A stretch of DNA of 64,000 nucleotides from Lachnospiraceae bacterium (lineage in GTDB: Bacteria; Bacillota; Clostridia; Lachnospirales; Lachnospiraceae), in the NCBI GenBank assembly GCA_017411305.1, contig JAFQQI010000107.1, positions 310,001 through 374,000 on the forward strand, written 5' to 3'. Within the stretch, counting starts at the first letter, position 1; every line of letters begins with the position of its first letter. The translations under genes were made by a program, and so were the position numbers. Positions 47,265-56,237 of the stretch are shown here, in pieces. A model generated the notes under the pieces. That model saw nothing but the letters and a program-made list of their open reading frames with translations. It was not told the DNA's origin and did not search any database.

Positions 47265-48602
47265 TTATTTATTTTCCTTTCTTTCTCTTATGATAAATTT
47301 AAGCGGAGTTCCTTTAAATCCAAAGGCTTCTCTTATTTTATTTTCAATATATCTGGTATATGAAAAATGCATCAATTCTTTATCATTTACAAAGATAACA
47401 AAAGTAGGCGGTTTCACCGCTGCCTGAGTAATATAGTAAAGGCGTAATCTCTTTCCTTTATCTGAAGGCGGTTGCTGCAGAGCAACCGCTTCAGCCATTA
47501 TTTCATTTAAGACACCGGTTCCCACGCGCATAGCATGGTTTTCTGCTACCATATCTATCAAATCAAAAAGCTTGGGAAGTCTCTGACCTGTAGATGCAGA
47601 AATAAAGGTGATTTCCGCATAAGGCATATAGGAAAGAATATTACGGATTCTGTCTGTGTATTGATTAACCGTTTTATTATCCTTTTCTATCGCATCCCAT
47701 TTATTAACGGCAATAATAACTGCTTTCCCTCTTTCATGGGCGATTCCGGCAATTTTAGCGTCTTGTTCTGTAACGCCTTCTATTGCATCAATAACAAGTA
47801 CCACTATATCAGCCCGTTCTACAGCACTGACGGTACGGACAATCATGAAACGTTCCAGTTCTTCTTTAATCTTATTTTTCCGGCGAAGACCGGCTGTGTC
47901 AATAAAGATATATTCCTTACCGTTGTGCTTTACAGGAGTATCTACTGCATCCCTGGTAGTTCCTGCAATATCAGAAACAATCAGTCTGTTTTCTCCAAGC
48001 ATTTTATTAATAAGAGAAGATTTTCCGACATTAGGCTTTCCTACAATAGCAACCCGGATACGGTCATCCTCTTCTTCATCAGTTCCGGCATCACCAAAAT
48101 GACTGATAACTTCATCCAGCATATCACCCATACCAAGCTGATTTGCAGCAGAAATGGCATGAGGTTCTCCGATTCCCAAATTATAAAACTCATACACATC
48201 AGCCATATATTTTTCAAAGTTATCTACCTTATTTACTACAAGTACCACCGGTTTATGGGAACGGCGAAGCATGTCGGCTACTTTTGCATCTGCATCCTGA
48301 AGTCCCTGTTTCACATCTACCATAAACATGATAACATCTGCCGTACTGATTGCAATCTCTGCCTGCTCTCTCATCTGTGATAAAATCACATCACTGCTGT
48401 CGGGTTCGATGCCCCCAGTATCAATCAAGGTAAAGGAACGGTCAAGCCAAGTGACATCAGCATAGATTCTGTCCCTGGTAATTCCGGGTGTATCTTTTAC
48501 AATTGAAATTCTCTCACCTGCCAAAGCATTGAACAAGGTAGACTTTCCGACGTTAGGACGTCCTACAACTGCTACAATGGGCTTTCCTTTTCTTTTACTC
48601 AT
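47265..48602 (-). CDS. der: Ribosome biogenesis GTPase Der
   Basis: An essential 50S assembly GTPase with two G domains in tandem: GRPNVGKSTLFN with DTGGI in the first (about 9-170), and GKPNVGKSSLIN with DTAGL in the second (about 180-350). A KH-like domain follows (about 355-440). 445 residues, standard. It lies 19 bases after the DUF512 gene and 1 base before plsY. Confidence 0.97.
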   Translation of the reverse strand: MSKRKGKPIVAVVGRPNVGKSTLFNALAGERISIVKDTPGITRDRIYADVTWLDRSFTLIDTGGIEPDSSDVILSQMREQAEIAISTADVIMFMVDVKQGLQDADAKVADMLRRSHKPVVLVVNKVDNFEKYMADVYEFYNLGIGEPHAISAANQLGMGDMLDEVISHFGDAGTDEEEDDRIRVAIVGKPNVGKSSLINKMLGENRLIVSDIAGTTRDAVDTPVKHNGKEYIFIDTAGLRRKNKIKEELERFMIVRTVSAVERADIVVLVIDAIEGVTEQDAKIAGIAHERGKAVIIAVNKWDAIEKDNKTVNQYTDRIRNILSYMPYAEITFISASTGQRLPKLFDLIDMVAENHAMRVGTGVLNEIMAEAVALQQPPSDKGKRLRLYYITQAAVKPPTFVIFVNDKELMHFSYTRYIENKIREAFGFKGTPLKFIIRERKENK

Positions 48603-48621
48603 AAATTAACCTCTTTCAAAA

Positions 48622-49950
48622 TTACAATTTAAGAATCGTGTTCACAAAGTCATATCCGCTTGATTTTACAATATCTATCGGTACTTGTAAAGCCTTTTCC
48701 ATGTCCTTAAGAGTTACATCATCCAGAAAAACATCTTCACCGCTTCGAAGTACATTCTGAGGTAACAAAAGTCTTTCACCCAAGGGTTTATCCGATAACT
48801 GGTCAATAATATCTCCGCCAGTCAGAAGCCCTGAGACAGTGATCATTTCACCAAAGAAATGATTCTTAATGGAATACACATAAATACTAAATCCCGGGAA
48901 CAATGACATCAGTTCATCTGCCATTTGCCTGATATAAGGATAAGCCAGTCTTCCTGTGGCTATAGACAAAGTCTTAGGCCATAGGGAAGTATTCATTATT
49001 GATTCTTTTTTCTTTTTTATCGTATTAACTGCTTCTCGAAACTCTTCCAGAAGAAGACGAACCATTCCTACACCATTTTCAAGTTGCAAATACCCATCAT
49101 AATTCTCTTTGGGCGGAATTTCTTCCCCTGCAAGTATATACCATTCATCACTGGCATGAATAAAATGAGTGCCATATTTTTCATAGGCTTCCTTTTGAAA
49201 GCTATGAATCATTTCAAGAACTTCTTTTGCATCATCAGAGTTAAAAGGCTCTAATGGGTACAGTCCCTCCCGATATTTGGACAGACCTACCGGAACTACG
49301 GAAACGCTTTCTAAGTATGGCAGGTATTTCATCATCTCACAGATACTGAAACGAAGTTCCTCACCGTCATTTATTCCTTTACAGAGAACAATTTGACCGT
49401 TCATGGTAATTCCCGCTTCAAACAATCTGTCCACCTTTTTTAAAGACTCTCCGGCAAATCGGTTATTTAACATTTTACACCGAAGACTTGGGTTCATAGT
49501 TTGAAATGAAATATTTATCGGAGATAAATGATATTTAATAATTCTGTCAAGGTCATGATCAGACATATTGGTTAATGTCACATAATTCCCCTGTAAAAAA
49601 GAAAGTCTTGAATCATCATCTTTAAAATACAGGGTTTCTCTCATCCCCTTCGGCATCTGGTCAATAAAGCAAAATATACATTTATTGTGGCAAGATTTGT
49701 ACTCATCCATCAATCCGTTATTAAATACAATGCCCAGGTCTTCATCTTCCTCTTTGTCAACTTCCAATAACCACTGCTCTTTATCTTGCTTTTCAATTAA
49801 TATCTCAATATATGTATCTTCCACATAATATTGATAATCAAAAATATCTTCAATTTCATTATTGTTGATTGCCAAAAGGTAATCCCCTGATTCTATTTCC
49901 AATTCTTCGGCAATACTTCCCGGCAATACATCTTTTATCAAATGTTTCAT
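48622..49950 (-). CDS. DUF512 radical SAM-like protein with PDZ domain
   Basis: A 442-residue conserved Firmicutes protein. The N-terminal PDZ-like domain (about 3-70, GSIAEELEIESGDYLLAINN) is followed by a cluster motif CHNKCIFCF (C-x3-C-x2-C) and the DUF512 region (about 150-430). The motif suggests a radical SAM iron-sulfur enzyme; substrate and reaction are unknown. I start at the ATG at 49950, behind AAGGAAG. A longer in-frame start at 50013 would overlap the promoter. It is the first gene of the operon running to the VWA gene and often precedes der in clostridia. Confidence 0.9.
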   Translation of the reverse strand: MKHLIKDVLPGSIAEELEIESGDYLLAINNNEIEDIFDYQYYVEDTYIEILIEKQDKEQWLLEVDKEEDEDLGIVFNNGLMDEYKSCHNKCIFCFIDQMPKGMRETLYFKDDDSRLSFLQGNYVTLTNMSDHDLDRIIKYHLSPINISFQTMNPSLRCKMLNNRFAGESLKKVDRLFEAGITMNGQIVLCKGINDGEELRFSICEMMKYLPYLESVSVVPVGLSKYREGLYPLEPFNSDDAKEVLEMIHSFQKEAYEKYGTHFIHASDEWYILAGEEIPPKENYDGYLQLENGVGMVRLLLEEFREAVNTIKKKKESIMNTSLWPKTLSIATGRLAYPYIRQMADELMSLFPGFSIYVYSIKNHFFGEMITVSGLLTGGDIIDQLSDKPLGERLLLPQNVLRSGEDVFLDDVTLKDMEKALQVPIDIVKSSGYDFVNTILKL

Positions 49951-49978
49951 ACAATTATTTTCTTCCTTCCGATATATT

Positions 49979-50007
49979 ATTGTACTAGAAATTCCTTGAC
50001 GTGTCAC
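49979..50007 (-). promoter_or_regulatory. Sigma-A promoter of the DUF512-der-plsY-gpsA operon
   Basis: On the minus strand GTGACA (50002-50007) and TACAAT (49979-49984) are separated by 17 bases, about 30 bases before the DUF512 start. It is interlocked with the prs promoter on the other strand. Confidence 0.62.
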
Positions 50008-50024
50008 TAGCATAATGTTATAAA
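49996..50024 (+). promoter_or_regulatory. Sigma-A promoter of prs
   Basis: TTGACG (49996-50001) and TATAAA (50019-50024) are separated by 17 bases, 46 bases before the prs start. Its -35 lies inside the spacer of the divergent promoter. Confidence 0.75.
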
Positions 50025-50070
50025 TTATATGGAAGTTTTTTTGAAAACTACTATATATATGGAGGTTATC

Positions 50071-51273
50071 ATGCCTAATTTACGAGAGCTCGAAGCAGCC
50101 CTTCCGGTTGCTCCTTTAAAATTAATTGTACTTGACTCAGCAACAAGACTTGGAAACAGCATCAATAATTATTTGGTAAACTTCAGACGAGATGTAAAAA
50201 ATGTAGCAAAAAACGATCCTGCTTTTGAAGGCTATGTATCAGATAATTTTATTGTTGATTCCAGTTGTCCGCGTTTTGGTAGCGGTGAAGCAAAAGGTTC
50301 TATTGCGGAATCAGTAAGAGGTAAAGATTTATTTATTCTTGTTGACGTTTGCAACCACAGTATTTCATATAAAATGAACGGATATACCAATTATAAGTCT
50401 CCTGATGATCATTATCAGGATTTAAAGAGAATTATTTCTGCCGTAAACGGTAAAGCACACAGAATTAATGTCATCATGCCTTTCCTTTATGAAGGAAGAC
50501 AGCATAAAAGAACCGGCCGCGAATCCTTAGATTGCGCTTATGCGATTACAGAGCTTCGCAATATGGGTGTAAATAACTTTATTACCTTCGATGCACATGA
50601 CCCGAGAGTTATGAATGCAGCACCCCTGTGCGGTTTTGATAATTTTCTTCCGCCCTATCAATTTATTCGTGCTCTTCTGCACACAGAAGAACATCTGTTG
50701 ATTGACAAGGAACATCTGATTGTTATCAGTCCCGATGAAGGTGCTCTTGACCGCGCTGTTTATTTTGCAAACGTTCTTGGTGTAGATACCGGTATGTTTT
50801 ATAAACGTCGTGACTATTCTACTATCGTAAACGGCAAAAATCCTATTGTTGCCCATGAATTCTTAGGTGACAATATTGACGGTAAGGATGTTATTATTAT
50901 TGATGACATGATTTCTTCCGGCGGAAGTATGATTGATACGGCGAAACAGTTAAAAGCGATGAATGCAAAACGTGTTTATATCTGCTGTACGTTCGGTCTG
51001 TTTACGGAAGGTTTGTCTAAATTTGATGAAGCTTATGAAAAATGCTATTTTGACAAAGTAATCAGCACTAATTTAACCTATCAGATTCCCGAATTAAAGG
51101 AAAGACCTTATTATGTGGAAGCTGATATGAGCAAATTTTTAGCTTCTATCATTGATTTTATGAATCATGACTCATCCATGGCAAATGTTTATACACCTAC
51201 TGAAAAAATACATGAAATTCTTGCCAAATATAATAATCGTGAAATTGGTCTGATACAGGATGACCCTGCATAA
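50071..51273 (+). CDS. prs: Ribose-phosphate pyrophosphokinase (long form)
   Basis: Makes PRPP from ribose-5-phosphate and ATP for nucleotide, histidine and tryptophan synthesis. At 400 residues it is longer than the about 315-residue classical enzyme, a form common in clostridia. The pyrophosphate loop FDAHDPRV and the PRPP loop IIDDMISSGGSM are intact. The ATG at 50071 sits behind GGAGGT; an upstream in-frame ATG at 50029 has no site. It is monocistronic, with its own promoter and terminator. Confidence 0.94.
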   Translation: MPNLRELEAALPVAPLKLIVLDSATRLGNSINNYLVNFRRDVKNVAKNDPAFEGYVSDNFIVDSSCPRFGSGEAKGSIAESVRGKDLFILVDVCNHSISYKMNGYTNYKSPDDHYQDLKRIISAVNGKAHRINVIMPFLYEGRQHKRTGRESLDCAYAITELRNMGVNNFITFDAHDPRVMNAAPLCGFDNFLPPYQFIRALLHTEEHLLIDKEHLIVISPDEGALDRAVYFANVLGVDTGMFYKRRDYSTIVNGKNPIVAHEFLGDNIDGKDVIIIDDMISSGGSMIDTAKQLKAMNAKRVYICCTFGLFTEGLSKFDEAYEKCYFDKVISTNLTYQIPELKERPYYVEADMSKFLASIIDFMNHDSSMANVYTPTEKIHEILAKYNNREIGLIQDDPA

Positions 51274-51308
51274 GTAATTTATCACTTTATTTATATTCAA
51301 GAAAAAAT

Positions 51309-51343
51309 AAAGCCTAAGAAGTAAATAACACTTCTTAGGCTTT
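51309..51343. terminator. Bidirectional terminator between prs and the histidine kinase
   Basis: A perfect 14-bp stem (51309-51322 with 51330-51343) with a 7-base loop and A/T flanks on both sides serves the two converging transcripts. Confidence 0.93.
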
Positions 51344-51373
51344 TATGATTTACTGATTTACTTTTTATTTTAA

Positions 51374-53881
51374 CTATTTTTCCAGTTGCGGAAATGTAAG
51401 TACAACCTTAAACAAGTCACCATCAATGATAATGTCAAATTTACCCTTTTGTACTTCTGTCAGATTCTTTGCGATAGAAAGTCCAAGTCCGCTACCTTCT
51501 GTTGTTCTGGATTCATCACCTCTGATAAAGCGTTCTGTCAGTTCTTCCGTATTGACTTTTATGGGATTCGCAGAAATATTTAAAATGGATAATACAACCT
51601 GTTTTCCTTCTTTAAAATCTATTTCCTGTAAATCAATATATACTCTGGTTCCTTCTAATGCATATTTAAAAATATTATTGAAAAGATTTTCAATTACTCT
51701 CCAAATTCTTCTGCTATCTGCTTCTATCAGCATGGCATTTTTAACAGAACGAAGTACCGGAGTTAATTTCTTTTCTTCAAACTTTTCTGAAAATTCTCCG
51801 ATGGTTTGATTTAAAAGCTCAACGAGATTAATTTTTTCCCATTGAAGAACGATATTACCGGAGGAAATTTTTGATGCTTCTACCAAATCATCTGTCAACT
51901 GTTTTAAACGCTGTGATTTTACATCAAGAATTTCAATATACTCTCTTACTTTAGAATTTTCTACGTTTTCACGCTTAATCAAATCTACATAATTAATAAT
52001 GGAAGTAAGCGGTGTCTTTATATCATGAGATACATTAGTAATCAAATCCGCTTTCATTCTTTCATCTTTCATACTGGTTGCAACAGCATTTCTAATTCCT
52101 TCACCAATATGATTTACAGAATTAGCAAGTACAAGATTATCTCCATGAAGACCGGTGGTATCAATATGATGTTCCATGTCCCCATCATTAATTTTTTGAA
52201 TGCCTTTTAGAATCCTCTGTCTGTCTTGAGCTGATTTATATAATACAATTCCGACAAAGACATCAAGTATAAGTGCAATCAGTAAACCGATTCCTTTACC
52301 TACACCAATTATCACAATATTCAATACTATAAAAGCAACATATGGAATCCATACACGAAGTACGATTGCTGCATTATCATAAATATATAATGCACTCTTT
52401 TCGATACGGCAATAAAGTTTTCTAATAAAGCTATTTTTCCATAAAGTTCCTGCCTTGATTCTTCTCACAAAACTATAATAGAAGAAAGAAAAGGCCAGAC
52501 TGAATAACAGCACTGCAACACAGCATAATATTATCCATCCGTAATTGCCTACAATTCTGCCGGCTCTGCCGCTGAATATCAGAAAATCTGCAAGAAAAGC
52601 CAAAATAACACCGACTATTACGGCAAGGATTAACATGGCTTCTGTCGGAATCTTATCCTCAGGATTTAGACGGATTACAATTTCATCTGTGCTTTTCACT
52701 TTTACTTTTCCTTCCAGTTTGGTTAATACAACCAAAAGGAATAAATATCCAATCAATGCTACAATAGCTCCGCATAAATATGGAATGAAATAAGGTGCTC
52801 TGCCGTTATAACCGGTTTTCGCTTGGGAAAAAACATCTGCAACAGCATATTCTTCTGAAATCCCTATTAAAATCTGGGTGTCTGACGGATAAGCATATTC
52901 ATAACCATTTAAAATATAGCGCAGAGTTTCTTCTTCGATTAAAGTATTGGTTTCATATACCATATTTTCAGGGTCATAAATAATAAATTTATCGCATTCA
53001 CTAAGAAGCTGTTCTTTTAACAACTCAAGCTTATCGGATTTTACATCTCTGTTACTGTATACCTCAGTATCCTTTCCGATTGTCTTTCTGATATAATAAA
53101 CAACATTAGAATTGCTCTTATCATAATATTCGTTATATTCCAAATATTCCTGATAATTAGTATTTAAATCTTCTGCAGTCTTTTTCACCATTTGGCAAAG
53201 ACCGTAATATTCTTCCCATGAAGTTACATGATCTTCAATCATTTTACCATTGATGGTACGATAACGGTTTTTCATAATAGTGGCATTAACATCGTCTCGC
53301 AATGAGTCACCGTCTTCTAATATTACATTACCGGACACAGTAACAACTTGTTTTTGTTTTTCGATATCAGAATTAATATAGCTTACGGTTCCGCCATTAT
53401 AATTTCCGTTTTCAAAATTTATTTTTGTTATTATTTTTTTGTTAGAAAGGAACGTATCTGCTTCTTTACCGGTCATAAAAACCTCTTCGGTTTCAAAACC
53501 GTTCTGTGCCCATTTAATTAAATCTTCCAAATAATAATCAGCTGTAATATATTCTGACGGAATTCCTGTGTATCTGTTTGCAAACGCAGTAACATCAATT
53601 GCTTTATCAGCATCAAACACTCCGTTTGTTTCCATCTGACCTCTGATTGCCCCGTAACAGATAATATCAGATATATTATTTCCCAAAAGCTGATTAAACA
53701 TCTTCGAATTTTCAAAATCAGTGCCCGGTTCTTCTGTTATAATATCATAACTTTTTACATGCCCTTCACGGTTTTCTATATATACAAAAGAACTTGATAA
53801 AGCCATTACAAGAGCAAATACACCTCCTACAAGACATATATGCTGTAATCCGTGTAACAACACTTTACTTAACTTTTTCAT
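51374..53881 (-). CDS. Sensor histidine kinase with large external domain
   Basis: An 835-residue membrane kinase. TM1 (about 13-35) precedes an external sensor region of roughly 330 residues and then about five more hydrophobic segments (about 370-560). A short HAMP-like stretch, HisKA with the phospho-acceptor in NVSHDIKTPL, and HATPase_c (N box NLFNNIFKYA, G box GSGLGLSIA) follow. The stimulus is unknown; the large ectodomain suggests envelope sensing. It lies 21 bases after its response regulator gene. GGAGGAAATG precedes the ATG at 53881. Confidence 0.95.
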   Translation of the reverse strand: MKKLSKVLLHGLQHICLVGGVFALVMALSSSFVYIENREGHVKSYDIITEEPGTDFENSKMFNQLLGNNISDIICYGAIRGQMETNGVFDADKAIDVTAFANRYTGIPSEYITADYYLEDLIKWAQNGFETEEVFMTGKEADTFLSNKKIITKINFENGNYNGGTVSYINSDIEKQKQVVTVSGNVILEDGDSLRDDVNATIMKNRYRTINGKMIEDHVTSWEEYYGLCQMVKKTAEDLNTNYQEYLEYNEYYDKSNSNVVYYIRKTIGKDTEVYSNRDVKSDKLELLKEQLLSECDKFIIYDPENMVYETNTLIEEETLRYILNGYEYAYPSDTQILIGISEEYAVADVFSQAKTGYNGRAPYFIPYLCGAIVALIGYLFLLVVLTKLEGKVKVKSTDEIVIRLNPEDKIPTEAMLILAVIVGVILAFLADFLIFSGRAGRIVGNYGWIILCCVAVLLFSLAFSFFYYSFVRRIKAGTLWKNSFIRKLYCRIEKSALYIYDNAAIVLRVWIPYVAFIVLNIVIIGVGKGIGLLIALILDVFVGIVLYKSAQDRQRILKGIQKINDGDMEHHIDTTGLHGDNLVLANSVNHIGEGIRNAVATSMKDERMKADLITNVSHDIKTPLTSIINYVDLIKRENVENSKVREYIEILDVKSQRLKQLTDDLVEASKISSGNIVLQWEKINLVELLNQTIGEFSEKFEEKKLTPVLRSVKNAMLIEADSRRIWRVIENLFNNIFKYALEGTRVYIDLQEIDFKEGKQVVLSILNISANPIKVNTEELTERFIRGDESRTTEGSGLGLSIAKNLTEVQKGKFDIIIDGDLFKVVLTFPQLEK

Positions 53882-53902
53882 ATCATTTCCTCCAATTGTT
53901 CA

Positions 53903-54595
53903 TTACTGTTTTTCGATTTTATAGCCTACTCCCCAAACCACCTTTAGATATTTGGGTTCTTTTGGATTTATTTCGATTTTTTCCCGAATATGTCTGATAT
54001 GAACCGCTACCGTATTGTCAGCGCCTATTGCTTCTTCATTCCATATATTTTCGTAAATTTGATCAATGGAAAAAACCCTTCCCTGATTCTTTACAAGTAA
54101 CAGCAAAATATTATATTCAATAGGCGTTAATTTCACATTTTCACCATCTACTGTAACTTCTTTAGTATCATCATTAATACAAAGTCCACCAACTGTGAAC
54201 AATGCATTATTTTCAACGTTTAAATTACCAAGCTGGGTATAACGACGCAAATTAGACTTTACTCTTGCAACAAGTTCAAGAGGATTAAAAGGCTTCGTAA
54301 CATAATCATCAGCTCCTATGTTCAGTCCTAAAATCTTATCTGTGTCTTCTGACTTTGCAGAAAGAAAAATAATAGGGATACTACTATATTCCCTGATTTT
54401 AATCGTGGCACGGATACCGTCAAGCTTAGGCATCATGATATCAATTATAAGCAAATGAATGTTTTGTTCTTTTAACATTTTAATTGCCTGCTCTCCATCG
54501 TAGGCTTTATGTACCTGATATCCTTCCTGATTCAGATAAATTTCAATCGCATCTACAATTTCTTTATCATCATCACAAACCAGTATATTAATCAT
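53903..54595 (-). CDS. OmpR-family response regulator
   Basis: A 230-residue DNA-binding regulator with receiver domain (acidic pocket CDDD, phospho-acceptor Asp in IIDIMMPK, Lys in TKPFNP) and a C-terminal winged helix (about 130-228, DNTVAVHIRHIREKIE). Its partner is the adjacent kinase. Target genes are unknown; none is obvious nearby. Confidence 0.96.
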   Translation of the reverse strand: MINILVCDDDKEIVDAIEIYLNQEGYQVHKAYDGEQAIKMLKEQNIHLLIIDIMMPKLDGIRATIKIREYSSIPIIFLSAKSEDTDKILGLNIGADDYVTKPFNPLELVARVKSNLRRYTQLGNLNVENNALFTVGGLCINDDTKEVTVDGENVKLTPIEYNILLLLVKNQGRVFSIDQIYENIWNEEAIGADNTVAVHIRHIREKIEINPKEPKYLKVVWGVGYKIEKQ

Positions 54596-54677
54596 TGTTT
54601 TTTGTCCTTTCTGCCTTTTCCGCTGTTTGATAATAACAGTAAAACATATATTTTTTAAGTGTTTCTTATGAAAAAGA

Positions 54678-55556
54678 TTAAGACTTTCTTAATTCCATCA
54701 TGGCGGCCAAATTTCCGCGCTTTCCGTTACTGGCTCTATGTGAGAACAAGTAATGCGGATTACAACAAGTGCATATATCAGTAACTGACAGGTTTTCCGG
54801 TAAAATCCCTTCCTGTATCAGAATCCTTCTGTTGGCTTCCCATAAATTCAGCTGGTATTTTCCTTTTTCCTTACCCGGTATCAATATCTCTTTCGAGCAA
54901 TTAGCAAATAATTCTTTAAACTGTACAGCTACATCCTCACTGACCTCATAGCAATCCTGACAGATAGAAGGGCCGATAGCTGCTTTCACCGCTTCCGGTT
55001 TGGTGCCGAAAGCATCCTTCATAGCCTGTAACGTACATGCTCCCATTCTACTTATCGTACCTCTCCAACCGGAATGACTAAGTCCGATTGCTTTATGTTC
55101 GGTATCTATAAAGAATAACGGAACACAATCCGCATAAAAGGTTGCAAGTATAATTCCGGGTTCATCGGTAATCAGTCCGTCAATATCCGTATAGTCTTTC
55201 TGTTTTGTAACACCTTTACCGCAGTCATTCCCGGTAACAAGTCTTACATTGGTCGTATGGGTCTGATCAGAGCATACGATTTGATTTGGAGATGAATGAA
55301 AAACCGCAGTAATTCTCTTGTAGTTTTCATCTACTGCCCCTTTATCATCTCCTCTGCTATAGCTTAAGTTCATGGAAGTATAAATGTCTTTGCTAACACC
55401 GCCCATTCTTGTGGTAAATAAATGATTAACCAGCCCCGTTTCGCTAAGGAGCGGGAAGGTCAGATATTCAATCTCTCCTAAACGGTTTTGCTGTATAACC
55501 GGCTCTTTGTATTTACGATTTATCTTTGTAAATTCTGTTTTCTTTGATTTATTCAT
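54678..55556 (-). CDS. pgeF: Peptidoglycan editing factor PgeF (YfiH/laccase-domain protein)
   Basis: A 292-residue member of the multicopper-oxidase-like DUF152 family. Members act on purine nucleosides or proofread peptidoglycan precursors. The metal triad context is visible: the His in DQTHTTNV, the Cys in FYADCVPLFF and the His in LSHSGWRGT. The ATG at 55556 is used because GGGAGG lies 6 bases before it and its A is shared with the yraN stop (TAATG). It is the last gene of the rnhB-side cluster. Confidence 0.92.
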   Translation of the reverse strand: MNKSKKTEFTKINRKYKEPVIQQNRLGEIEYLTFPLLSETGLVNHLFTTRMGGVSKDIYTSMNLSYSRGDDKGAVDENYKRITAVFHSSPNQIVCSDQTHTTNVRLVTGNDCGKGVTKQKDYTDIDGLITDEPGIILATFYADCVPLFFIDTEHKAIGLSHSGWRGTISRMGACTLQAMKDAFGTKPEAVKAAIGPSICQDCYEVSEDVAVQFKELFANCSKEILIPGKEKGKYQLNLWEANRRILIQEGILPENLSVTDICTCCNPHYLFSHRASNGKRGNLAAMMELRKS

Positions 55557-55921
55557 TACCATCCTCCCTTCCCCTGATAGGGAAAAGCGTTTTGATACCA
55601 CTTAATATTGTCCTTTGTTATCGCCACTACATCATATCGTACCTGCATCTTCTGATATTGCTTACGGCTGATACGAAAATAATCGGAGGTATAGCAGATT
55701 TTCTTCTGCTTACTTACTCCGACTGCTTCCTCTGCCGCTCCGCGGCTGTTATCTTTTCTGTACTTTACCTCTACAAATACCAGACATCCTTTATGGATTC
55801 CGACAATATCAATTTCCCCGTGCCTGCATCTGAAATTTTGCTCAAGCAGTTGCATCCCTTGCTTTTCAAGGTATAACGCAACTTTTTTTTCATATTCCTT
55901 ACCTTTTAATACCGAATTCAA
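55556..55921 (-). CDS. yraN: YraN family (UPF0102) endonuclease-like protein
   Basis: A 121-residue protein with a PD-(D/E)XK-like core: CRHGEIDIVG (Glu, Asp) and VFVEVKYR (ExK). The role is unknown, possibly DNA processing. I start at the TTG at 55921 because AGAGGG lies just before it and the length then matches the family (about 115-125). In-frame ATGs at 55948 and 55978 would overlap the preceding gene without a site. The stop overlaps the pgeF start by one base. Confidence 0.88.
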   Translation of the reverse strand: MNSVLKGKEYEKKVALYLEKQGMQLLEQNFRCRHGEIDIVGIHKGCLVFVEVKYRKDNSRGAAEEAVGVSKQKKICYTSDYFRISRKQYQKMQVRYDVVAITKDNIKWYQNAFPYQGKGGW

Positions 55922-55931
55922 ATATTTCCCT

Positions 55932-56228
55932 CTATTTCTTAGGACCATCCATTTTTGCCTTAATTTTATCCATAGCATCTACAAAAATCAAAATTTCCGC
56001 TACGACTTCATATAACTCAGGCGGAATCATATCACCGATTTCAAGACGCGATAAAGTATCTGCCAGTTTATCATCCCGATGTACCGGAACTTCCGCTTCC
56101 TTTGCCTTTTCAATAATTCGTTCTGCCAATGCACCTTTTCCCGAGGCAATAACCTTTGGCGCATCTTCTTCCGGATTATAGGAAAGGGCTATGGCTTGTT
56201 TCGGTTTTTCATTTTTATTTTCCTTCAT
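55932..56228 (-). CDS. FlhB/EscU C-terminal domain-like protein
   Basis: A 98-residue stand-alone homologue of the cytoplasmic tail of FlhB, the flagellar export substrate-specificity switch. The matching segment runs from AIALSYNPEEDAPKVIASGKG through the RDDKLADTLSRLEIGDMIP region to the end. The autocleavage NPTH and the membrane domain are absent. It lies 9 bases after the FliK-like gene, the usual functional partner of FlhB. It may modulate export switching or serve another role. Confidence 0.85.
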   Translation of the reverse strand: MKENKNEKPKQAIALSYNPEEDAPKVIASGKGALAERIIEKAKEAEVPVHRDDKLADTLSRLEIGDMIPPELYEVVAEILIFVDAMDKIKAKMDGPKK

Positions 56229-56237
56229 ACGTTCTCC

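Noticed and set aside
47535-48380. A 281-codon open frame on the plus strand opposite der
   Set aside because: It lies wholly within der in another frame, is Cys/Tyr/Ile-rich with no recognisable motif, and has no ribosome site; it is a shadow of a conserved gene.
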